NCBI GenBank assembly: GCA_037355855.1
Contig: CM074761.1
Span: forward strand, 3,677,346 to 3,741,345
Length of the DNA: 64,000 nt
Direction of reading: 5' to 3'
Source: Pseudo-nitzschia pungens
Lineage: Eukaryota; Bacillariophyta; Bacillariophyceae; Bacillariales; Bacillariaceae
Made by a program: the position numbers and the translations under genes. The notes beneath the pieces were generated by a model. The model saw only the letters and a list, made by a program, of their open reading frames with translations. It did no database searches and was not told where the DNA came from. Each line of letters opens with the position of its first letter. Position 1 is the stretch's first letter. Positions 55,927 through 64,000 of this stretch are shown piece by piece.

Positions 55927-57034
55927 ATGAAATCGTCGAACAGGCAGAGGGGAGCAATATTGGAAAAGACACGACGGCGGGAATGCATGTTGCCGTTTCG
56001 TCTCCGCAATGTTTTGCCCTTGACGATCGGAGTGCTGCTATTGTTGGTCCAAGACGCCCATCCCTGGTCGCAGACAAAAGTCTCAGTTTTCCAACACCAA
56101 ATTCTACGTGATAGACCAAATTTTGCTCTTCAATTATCCGAGGGAAAGTCACAAAATAGTTCGTGGAGAGAAGGAGGTCCTTTTTTAACCATTAGCCAAA
56201 AAACGAAGTCAAAAGATGCCATGTTAACAGAGGAATTGGGGTTGATTTGTCAACTAGTGCTTGCTTCAATGGGACTAAGCGTGCTTTTAATAACGTGGGA
56301 AGACATTTCTATGCCTCATCCAATGCGAATGGAATCTTCGGTCTTGATGTCGTCGTCCTCGTCTTCACTACAGTCGCACGTTCCTGTGCGATGGGGACGC
56401 TCGACTGTGCGTGGCATGGCCTCTGGAGTCCTAGAGCGACAGGCCATTGCCACAGCTGAAGATCTCGAATCGAGCACTTACAAGGACTTGCCGTCGTACA
56501 ATGAAGTCATGTTGGCACATCGGACGAAGAGGATACCGTTGTGGAATTTAGACGAAGGAGATACACTGACAGCCACTACACGGAAGGATATTGTTGATTC
56601 TGTTCGAGTGGTTCAACTTGCGCTGCTGCGGATACTGGACTCGCAAGAACTTGCTCGAAATTACGAATGGGATCAACTCATAGAAAGTCTGAACGAAAGT
56701 ATTCTAAGAAAGGACTTGGAAAATGCGTGCTACGTTCTCAAGCAAGCGGATACATTTCTTTCCCGGGAAGCTAGAGATGAAATTGGTTTTGATTGGGGAA
56801 GTTGTGCCTTGGCGACATTGCGGTGCTCTGAGCGATGCTCAAGAAGCTCTTGATGCCTTGGAACATCAAGTGGGCATGCTAGAACCCTTTGAGTGCATTT
56901 ATTGTCTCGACGTTGTAGAGAGGAGCTTGCGTGACATTCTTGCCGTTACAAAGGATTATCGCGACGCTTCGGTAAAAATACCAGACTACAGACCGATTCA
57001 ACGCATGAGTGACCTGTCGAACCAAGACGACTGA
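55927..57034 (+). CDS. Unknown signal-peptide protein, one apparent frame break
   Basis: I do not recognise a family. From the first ATG (55927) the protein begins with basic residues and then a hydrophobic signal (MLPFRLRNVLPLTIGVLLLLVQDAHPWSQTK); a start at the internal Met before LPFRL would give a cleaner signal peptide, so secretion or plastid import are both possible. A second hydrophobic segment (LGLICQLVLASMGLSVLLITW) could be a membrane anchor. The C-terminal half looks helical and ordered (DIVDSVRVVQLALLRILDSQELARN; LESLNESILRKDLENACYVLKQADTFL) and may be a repeat-type scaffold. As written the frame ends early at 56853. Removing one T at 56809-56810 joins it to the frame that ends at 57034 (WRHCGALSDAQEALDALEHQ). 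It converges with the polymerase epsilon gene, 128 bp away. Confidence 0.65.
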
Positions 57035-57162
57035 AGATATTTTGGATCGGCAGGACAAAGACTACATGGATACGTTGTCATTTCTGCGAAATACTGATTT
57101 CTAATCCCCATAAATTGTCGAATTTTTTTGCTACGAAAGAGATTTATCACCTTGAAACTATT

Positions 57163-60100
57163 TTACCGAAATGACTGGAGCATCCCTTCCGTGGTCCATT
57201 CAAGCTCTTCGAGTTGATGGTATTTGGCCAATCGATGTAATGTTTCTATGTCGGATCTTCCTTGCTTTGGAGTAATGTCCAATTTCCAATCAGCCGAGCA
57301 TTGCGAAACTCGTGCAAGCGGACGAGTAGAAACACGATTGGTCTTCGTGCATCGGAGATCTTGAAGTTGATACCGAAGCATCTTTTTGTGAGCTTGGTTG
57401 ATCAAACGGCGCTCTATCGAGGCAACGTCGTACTCTGCCCCACAATCCTCACAAAACCAATGGATTTGCTTTTCTTCGTCGTCTTCTGCAGGGGGTATGT
57501 AGCACACATTTACATCACGACTTTCTTGACATTCGTTGCAATAACAATCTGGGAGCATCAATGTAGGACATGGGTTTTGCCATTTCGCCAAACTCGAGTA
57601 TTCCGCGACACCGATCTGCGCCAAGAGACTTCGTTTCAATACATGAATCTCCTTATCTACTTCATCATCTAGCTCGAGAATGACAATGACGGACTTCACG
57701 AACTCCAAAACCGGTTTGATTGGACGGTCGTTCGAAGTCAAGAGAATTCCACGGAATGGATCATTTCCGTTATTCCTATTCTCTTCCTCTTCTTTCGCAA
57801 TTTCCCCAACTGCTCGCGTCAGGGTGGATGCAAATTGCTTCGAAATCATCTTCCTCTTATAGGCCAGGACCTTATCGTTCAGTTCCGTGTCGAAAAAAGA
57901 CGGCATGACCCTATCTCCGTCACGTCGGATTAAGTCTTGTTCCTTCTTTAGTACGTCCCTAGAAAATCTACCAATGATGATTCTGAAGTATTCCTCCGCA
58001 ATTTCACTTCCCATGTAGTTCATCAAACTCCACGCTGTAACGACTGATGGCACAACGACAGTGTCTCGGTTGTCGTCCTCTTCAATCAGGGAGTCTCCGG
58101 TAACATCGTCTTTGTGGCAACGCTCCAAGTGCATTGTACCAAAGTTATATTCGTCCAAAAATAGCAAGTGAGTATGGTATTGTCTCGGACGAAGCGCTAC
58201 ACGTGCCAGTCCCGAAAAATCTTCTCCATTTTCTCCAACCTGACTGCGAATTGTTGAAATGACGAAGTTGATATATTCTTCCGCATCCGCTAGGGATGCC
58301 TTATTTGTAGCCACCGTGATTTTGTGGAAGTTTGCATATACAATAGAGCATCCAAGGCGTTGGAGTTCTGTCAAGAGACGCATAAATGTCCCTCGCATGA
58401 GAGCATGCAAGGCGCGGTGCAAGGCTGGGTCGTGCATGAGGGCTTCAGAGCTCGAGATGAGACGGTAAACATTGTGCAACATGGAATCAGCCACAGAACT
58501 GTTTACTGTGAATGCATCTCGTAACCAAACTCCTACTAGTGCCCTGATCATTGGTAGCGATGTCGACGTTGACATTTCATCACCAAGCGGTTCGGACAAC
58601 ATGAAGCCACCTCTAGAACTTTCTAGCTGCATCACACTGGTAGGGGAACTAACGTCTTTCGTGCCAGTAGAGTTCATAGAAATATTAGTTGTGTCGGTGA
58701 GTGCTGCGATTGCAAGATCGTGCAAATCAATGTCAACGCAAAGCGATCGATAAGCTCCTGGGCGTCGGACAATTGGACTTAGTAGCTCGTTGTCGTCGCT
58801 CCACACATCTTCACTATTTGCACCAGTCGAGCCCGCGAGTTGGATAGAGGGCCTGAATTTCCCATCAGAAGATGGGAAAAATGAAGCTCCCAAGTCCGGT
58901 TGCCCCGGTACAGAGCTTGCCCAAGAGACTGCTCGGTTTTTAGATATCATACGAGTCAGGCTCAAATCATAGAGAGTTAAATTTTCTTCGTCCCCGATGT
59001 TACCAATCGGTAGATTCCCATATCTTGCATATCCAACTCGTTTTGGGAATGACACCACGCTCGTATACAAGTACGCCTCGAGGCAAAGTTGAACAATTGG
59101 CTGTTCCCAATTTAATGCCGGAAGAGTTGAATTTACAGGATTGTGCTCAGGTCCAGGAGGGAACGGCAAGGCAATCGTTGGCAACGAGTTCAGAGTAGGA
59201 ATGAATCTTCGTAGGTATGCGCATGGTCGGCTACTGGTTACAAGCATGAAGGTCGGACCACTATTTGACTGCAAATGCTTGTTAATGGAATCGTTTGCAG
59301 CAGAATAACCAACATTCTCGTCATCAACAAAAGTCAAATCAGTAACATTGCACTCGCTTGTCTTCAATACACAAGCGTATTCAGAATCGAGATCGGCTTC
59401 TTCGTGAATCGTCGCAAGTAACTGCGAAAATAGCTCACTAAATTGCCTTTTCGATACATTTTTTTGTCCTTTACTTGACCCAGGCTTCACAACCCAGAGC
59501 TGACACGAGGTACTTATATCGAATGAGTCAGGTCCAGATTTGCTAGGCGTCGTAAGATCATTGTCTCCAAACTTCTGGTTGCCGCTTCCTCCGTTGATAG
59601 TGAACAATGAAACCAGTCCTGTTTTTGATTTAGGATTGATTCTCACATAGAGAAAGCATCGCTTATACGTGAGAGAATTATTCAGGTACAACCCCTCGTT
59701 GGGCTTACTGATAATTTTCAAATCCCTCAAGTTGTAGGATCTTTGGTTTGTTTTCGATCCATTTGCTATATCAAGTCTCGAGATGGAACCAAGCTCCGAC
59801 AAAATTCTCGTCATCAAAGGAGTGCCGGTTTCGTAGACTTCTTTCAATAGTTTGTTTTTTCCCTTTTCCATTTTTTTGTGAAGAGAAATGATGCTTGACG
59901 TCCAATTTGTGTGTCGGTAGACGTATTCGGGCATCGTCAACTCATAAAGGAATCTTGCAGTTTTGCTGTGTGGTAAATGCTTCTCAACCTTTCTAAAATC
60001 GATTTTTTCTTTCAAATTACAAGCAACTTCTTCACTTGTCGAAATGTAAATTGTTCTCGGAACGGAAATTTGGATTTTTCTCAGAGAGTCACCTACCATG

Positions 60101-63100
60101 ACCCACGCGATAAATTCACCAGACGAAGACTTTTTCTTCTTTCCCGTATCATGTGATGTCATTTCTCTGAGTTCGATAATTTGCCATTCTTTTTGACTGA
60201 GGCTTAGGCTTGCTTCTTTGACGAAGTCTTCTAGACTTTGCTTCTTCGAACGCGTTCCAGTATGATTAGATTTCCCATTTCGATCATTATGCGATCGAAT
60301 CTTCTTCCTTTCCTGCCGAGATTTTCTCCACATTCTCTTTTTCTGATCCAGCCAACTACTAAATTTTTCCCGTTCGTTACTAAGTTGCAGTCGATCTTCA
60401 GTTTCTAGATCTTCCATACTATCATCTTCGTTCACCTGGATTTGGGTTTGTTGATTAGGACGCTTTGACCTATGTACAACAGGACGCCCTACCTTTGCGG
60501 GGGCCGTGTCGCCAACGATGTCTTCAATATCCAGTGGAATTGGGAGCGTCGATGCACTTGATTTCTTGCTCACGTTTTTGATTGCATTCTTTTTGCCAAA
60601 CATGGATAGAATACTCTTCTGTTGATATTTGTCATTCATCTGCTGCACCTTTGAGAGAAGCCAAGCTGGATGTGAAACACGTGGGACGGGATTTCTCACT
60701 CTCTGTAACGCTGCTGGTATCGTGATGATTTTTTGAATATTTTTTGCCAAACGTTCCATGTAGTAGTCCCAGTCTAGAATATTTCGAATGTCAAACCCTT
60801 CGCCATCAATACCTGGTGACTTCAACCATTTTCTAAGGAAATGGCGCATAACAGCAGGTTCTGCCTTCCAGATAGCTGTGGGGATTGCTCTCTCTGTAAC
60901 GGGCGCACCATAAGGCTGTTCCGCAATAATAAATTTACAGTTCAACCCCTTATCCTTGATAATTTCTGCCCCGAGGAATTCGCCCAAACGACGGGCAGTG
61001 GTTTGAGAAGTTCCCTTCTGATCCCCATAATCCTCAAGCTGACGACTCATATTGCGATTTTCACTAATCAAATCAACCAACTCATCGTCATCAAGTGATT
61101 CCCCACGTGTATCAATCACATCAATCCAGTGATTGGCAACTTCAGCAACACTGTCGTAACATTCCTCTAGTGAGTTGCCGTCAAGGAATCGTTCAAAAAT
61201 CTGTGACTGAAACGTCTTGATGAGTTCCAGTTCTCCACGTCGCTTTAGCTCGAACCCCTTGAGTTCTGCGAGAGAACCATCGAAATTGAAAACGGCATAT
61301 CTTTTCTTCAACAGCTTTCCCTCTTCAGTGCTCGCAGGGAGCACCATGCACCTGTAGGGTCCGTCGACTTCAAAAAAAATGGAGTTGTCACTTCTCGTTT
61401 CATATACTCCTCGCTTTGGATCTTTAAGCGTCTGATATTGATGATTCGTAAAGTTGTCGTGAACATCGGCATTCAACATAACACAAGGATATTCTAATCT
61501 CAGCTTGGAACCGTCACGGCCTTTGAACGTGTATATGTCAGGGAAACTCTTGGGTAGAATGCACCAGATACCGTCAGTATCCAACTCAAGGGGTCGACCA
61601 ATTTGCTCTACTAGAACCCGAGCTTGAGTAATAAGATCAGCTCCATTTTTTGTCACAATGCCTGCCATCTCCATTGACCTCCATCTTGCTCCTTTTCTCA
61701 TGACGTAACCGTAAAATGAGTTCAGGATACATTTGTGCGCAACTTGTAGACTGTCATATACAAGCGTCTTGTCCTCGGCCTCTTTCTTCGACGCGGCATC
61801 GGTCGCACTGCCAATTCTTTTCTTCCACGTTTTGGTCATCTTTTTGTAATCATATCTTCGATCACGAAATCGCCTGACCGTTTCGACGTAAAAGTCATTT
61901 TCTCTCATACAAACAATATCCTTCCGGGTAACTTCCTCCGTTATCTTTGTGCGTCGGTACACATTTCTCGAGTACTCCTTTAGCCTACTTGCTACCATCT
62001 TCTCCTGCTCACTGGGTGATAACTCTTTGAAATGACGTCCATCGCTCATAGTTTCACGGGAGAGCTGATCTTTCGTTCGATTGTACTCCAGTTTTCCTGA
62101 TGGGCTGTAATCGCCTCTCCAAACCCATTCCATTCGGCGTTTGCAGTCGTTTTTTGCTTGATTGAAGTCGCAGGCGGCACAGGTTGCGTCATCAACAATC
62201 GCACTAGGTTGGAGTCGATTGGTTAGAATAATGTTTGGGTACATGGCTCCAACATCCAAGTGATAAATATAAGGCTTTTCAACTCGCTTGGGCCTATCGC
62301 GCAATAGTTCAAGCGCTTCGATGATCTTCGAACGAACTTCTTCATAATTTATGATCTCTGAGCGATCAATTCCAGCCTCAACTTCGATAGCGAAGCACAA
62401 ATCTCTGTCGATATTATCGATCAGCTGCTGGAAGGCACTGGGAATCAAATCGAATTCGTACTCGACATCACTGCGGTAAACACCTGTTTCCAGACACTCA
62501 ACCTTCCCACCAATATATGTTTCACTCTCTAGCAAGTGTCCCTTGTGAAATTTAGCCAGGGGATCGACTTGTTTGTTAGGACAAATAATATCCAAATCAT
62601 TTGCTTGTACCATCAACAAAATTTCACAGAGCGTTCCAGATCCCTTCCGCAATACATCTTCGGGTCCAAATGGGATAAGGGTACACAAACTGAAAATGAA
62701 CAAGTGAACGTACTTCTCGTACAGGTAGTAGGTCGCCACCGCATCTGACACGGAATAGGTGGCCATATGTACGGGGCGTTCTTGCGCCATCGGAAGCATA
62801 TCTTCCGGATCGACTTCGACGGGATCGTATCCCAATTTGTACTTTGTCACGGCTTTCAAACCCTGCGATCCTTGCGGAAGGTATGAATCACGTTGCACCC
62901 AAGAGAACGCATCCATGTGAACGCAGCATTTTCCACGGAATTCCCCTTCTTGATCGGATCCAGCACCTCCGCCAACCATGCTCATCCCCATTTCGGTCCA
63001 CAGGTCAATATCGTGGATCTTCGCTCGTTTCTGTAAAAATGGCCAATCGAAAAAGTCTCCATTGAAAGTGACCACAATTTGTGGTGTGTACTTTTGGAAT

Positions 63101-63972
63101 TCGGTGATGAATCGTTGAATCAAGGCTACTTCATCTTTTTCGTTAAAGATTTTGAAGGGGCCCGGATATTTTGCGTTCGGTGTGTACTCGAAGTCGGCAA
63201 TGTCTTCCGATACGATAGAACGAGACGTAATCAAGTAACCCTGCGGGGTCCCTTTTCCATCCGAGCACATGTACGAAATCATGTAGATCTCGTCCACATC
63301 TGGATTTGGAAACTTGAGAGGTGCCTTGCTACACTCAATGTCAAAGGCAAGGACACGGGGGTTGGCTTTGGTTTCGATGTCCGAATCGGACAGTACGGGA
63401 TGGGGCGGACTTCCATCGTCCGTTGGTTCCAGCGTCACTGTATACCAGGATCCTGCCCGAATGTTTTGGTCCATGCACACCCGGGCAACATAGGGAACGT
63501 CGTATTCGCGGAGTTCTTGGATGTTTGACCACGGATCGGTGACACGGCGCGAGTCCTGTGCCGATAAAATGCTGTCAATGTCCATGCTGACATTGTTGGA
63601 ATGACCGGAACCACTTCCGTCACTGTTTTTGCTTTCCCTCGCGTTGAGCATGTCCCGAAGCTGATTTCTCACGTCCATGAGTTGAGACACGTTTTGAAAA
63701 AGGAGTTTCCATACCATTCGGTGGGTGTGGCTCGGGGAAAGATGATTGGGTTGTTCGAGATCCCTCATCGGAACTTGCTCTACGTGAGCAAGGATTCCGG
63801 AAAATTTTTTGAGCAAGAGCTGCCCCAAGGTTTCGTCTTCTTTTTTGGTCAAGACATAGAAGTATGGGCGATGCAACACCGTGGTTTTGAACGTGTCTCC
63901 GTCACCATCGAACAAAGTACAAATCCAAACCCGACAGTTCGTCCCCGCTGCTCGAATCAATTCTCTGCACAC
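57163..63972 (-). CDS. POLE: DNA polymerase epsilon catalytic subunit, 5' end incomplete
   Basis: The leading-strand replicative polymerase and its proofreading exonuclease. The frame is uninterrupted for about 2,270 codons. No ATG is available at the upstream end: the frame opens at GTG (63972), and TCTGGTGTGCAG just inside it looks like a splice acceptor, so the first 30-60 residues are probably on an exon beyond the window. Exonuclease motifs are DIECSKAP, VTFNGDFFDWP and YSVSDAVATYY. Polymerase motifs are LDVGAMYPNIILTNRLQPSA, the KCILNSFYGYVMRKG helix and ELDTDGIW. A PIP-box-like QKSILSMF lies at 60595-60624. The inactive second polymerase-exonuclease half follows, and the C-terminus has two cysteine modules (CYCNEC...CEDC and CTKTNR...CSADW) that bind zinc or an iron-sulfur cluster and the B subunit. 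Confidence 0.96.
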   Translation of the reverse strand: MCRELIRAAGTNCRVWICTLFDGDGDTFKTTVLHRPYFYVLTKKEDETLGQLLLKKFSGILAHVEQVPMRDLEQPNHLSPSHTHRMVWKLLFQNVSQLMDVRNQLRDMLNARESKNSDGSGSGHSNNVSMDIDSILSAQDSRRVTDPWSNIQELREYDVPYVARVCMDQNIRAGSWYTVTLEPTDDGSPPHPVLSDSDIETKANPRVLAFDIECSKAPLKFPNPDVDEIYMISYMCSDGKGTPQGYLITSRSIVSEDIADFEYTPNAKYPGPFKIFNEKDEVALIQRFITEFQKYTPQIVVTFNGDFFDWPFLQKRAKIHDIDLWTEMGMSMVGGGAGSDQEGEFRGKCCVHMDAFSWVQRDSYLPQGSQGLKAVTKYKLGYDPVEVDPEDMLPMAQERPVHMATYSVSDAVATYYLYEKYVHLFIFSLCTLIPFGPEDVLRKGSGTLCEILLMVQANDLDIICPNKQVDPLAKFHKGHLLESETYIGGKVECLETGVYRSDVEYEFDLIPSAFQQLIDNIDRDLCFAIEVEAGIDRSEIINYEEVRSKIIEALELLRDRPKRVEKPYIYHLDVGAMYPNIILTNRLQPSAIVDDATCAACDFNQAKNDCKRRMEWVWRGDYSPSGKLEYNRTKDQLSRETMSDGRHFKELSPSEQEKMVASRLKEYSRNVYRRTKITEEVTRKDIVCMRENDFYVETVRRFRDRRYDYKKMTKTWKKRIGSATDAASKKEAEDKTLVYDSLQVAHKCILNSFYGYVMRKGARWRSMEMAGIVTKNGADLITQARVLVEQIGRPLELDTDGIWCILPKSFPDIYTFKGRDGSKLRLEYPCVMLNADVHDNFTNHQYQTLKDPKRGVYETRSDNSIFFEVDGPYRCMVLPASTEEGKLLKKRYAVFNFDGSLAELKGFELKRRGELELIKTFQSQIFERFLDGNSLEECYDSVAEVANHWIDVIDTRGESLDDDELVDLISENRNMSRQLEDYGDQKGTSQTTARRLGEFLGAEIIKDKGLNCKFIIAEQPYGAPVTERAIPTAIWKAEPAVMRHFLRKWLKSPGIDGEGFDIRNILDWDYYMERLAKNIQKIITIPAALQRVRNPVPRVSHPAWLLSKVQQMNDKYQQKSILSMFGKKNAIKNVSKKSSASTLPIPLDIEDIVGDTAPAKVGRPVVHRSKRPNQQTQIQVNEDDSMEDLETEDRLQLSNEREKFSSWLDQKKRMWRKSRQERKKIRSHNDRNGKSNHTGTRSKKQSLEDFVKEASLSLSQKEWQIIELREMTSHDTGKKKKSSSGEFIAWVMVGDSLRKIQISVPRTIYISTSEEVACNLKEKIDFRKVEKHLPHSKTARFLYELTMPEYVYRHTNWTSSIISLHKKMEKGKNKLLKEVYETGTPLMTRILSELGSISRLDIANGSKTNQRSYNLRDLKIISKPNEGLYLNNSLTYKRCFLYVRINPKSKTGLVSLFTINGGSGNQKFGDNDLTTPSKSGPDSFDISTSCQLWVVKPGSSKGQKNVSKRQFSELFSQLLATIHEEADLDSEYACVLKTSECNVTDLTFVDDENVGYSAANDSINKHLQSNSGPTFMLVTSSRPCAYLRRFIPTLNSLPTIALPFPPGPEHNPVNSTLPALNWEQPIVQLCLEAYLYTSVVSFPKRVGYARYGNLPIGNIGDEENLTLYDLSLTRMISKNRAVSWASSVPGQPDLGASFFPSSDGKFRPSIQLAGSTGANSEDVWSDDNELLSPIVRRPGAYRSLCVDIDLHDLAIAALTDTTNISMNSTGTKDVSSPTSVMQLESSRGGFMLSEPLGDEMSTSTSLPMIRALVGVWLRDAFTVNSSVADSMLHNVYRLISSSEALMHDPALHRALHALMRGTFMRLLTELQRLGCSIVYANFHKITVATNKASLADAEEYINFVISTIRSQVGENGEDFSGLARVALRPRQYHTHLLFLDEYNFGTMHLERCHKDDVTGDSLIEEDDNRDTVVVPSVVTAWSLMNYMGSEIAEEYFRIIIGRFSRDVLKKEQDLIRRDGDRVMPSFFDTELNDKVLAYKRKMISKQFASTLTRAVGEIAKEEEENRNNGNDPFRGILLTSNDRPIKPVLEFVKSVIVILELDDEVDKEIHVLKRSLLAQIGVAEYSSLAKWQNPCPTLMLPDCYCNECQESRDVNVCYIPPAEDDEEKQIHWFCEDCGAEYDVASIERRLINQAHKKMLRYQLQDLRCTKTNRVSTRPLARVSQCSADWKLDITPKQGRSDIETLHRLAKYHQLEELEWTTEGMLQSFR

Positions 63973-64000
63973 CAGATGTACACCAAAAGAAATATAAAAG
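63973..64000. other. Probable intron end of POLE
   Basis: The last 28 bases (AT-rich, pyrimidine-rich on the minus strand: CTTTTATATTTCTTTTGG) read as the tail of an intron leading to the acceptor near 63967. Confidence 0.5.

Overview
This window is nuclear DNA from a photosynthetic eukaryote, most likely a diatom, and I lean towards a pennate one. The evidence is GT-AG introns, proteins with a signal peptide followed by an ASAFAP-like plastid motif (4306 minus, 5369 plus, 27001 plus, 32220 plus, 42878 minus), a thylakoid-lumen protein resembling a photosystem II extrinsic subunit, and a nuclear tRNA-Ala. I see no viral genes, transposons, CRISPR arrays or operons. Genes lie on both strands, often in convergent pairs separated by 130-260 bp.

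0-16.7 kb: ABCG half-transporter (-), plastid RRM protein (-), ABM-domain protein (+), fungal-type cystathionine gamma-synthase (-), an unusual GAPDH (-), glycerate 2-kinase of the MOFRL family (+) and a mitochondrial FtsH/m-AAA protease (-). Most are metabolic or organelle-maintenance genes.

16.7-35 kb: a repeat-rich spacer, a short-tailed myosin (+) whose first coding exon may be a lone ATG, a conserved-looking unknown gene with a 22-nt micro-exon (-), a plastid CPBP protease fused to an EF-hand-like tail (+), an unknown nuclear-like protein (-), a PSII extrinsic-type lumen protein (+), and a spacer carrying four near-identical 73-bp tandem copies beside a possibly broken gene.

35-64 kb: PP4R1-type HEAT protein (+), an unresolved ORF cluster, an F420/HCAR-family chlorophyll reductase (-), importin-5/karyopherin beta-3 (+), P5A ATPase (-), a THUMP methyltransferase (+), tRNA-Ala(AGC) (-), an unknown signal-peptide protein (+) and the catalytic subunit of DNA polymerase epsilon (-, 5' end missing).

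The main oddity is a patch from about 44.88 to 56.81 kb in which four neighbouring genes carry eleven apparent single-base frame breaks, ten of them +1. The large genes on either side are intact. A low-quality stretch of assembly is the simplest explanation. I found no convincing new multi-gene system. The better leads are the ArsJ-type GAPDH, the CPBP-EF-hand fusion, the micro-exons, the 73-bp array and a recurrent intergenic word (GTAAGGTTA and its complement).
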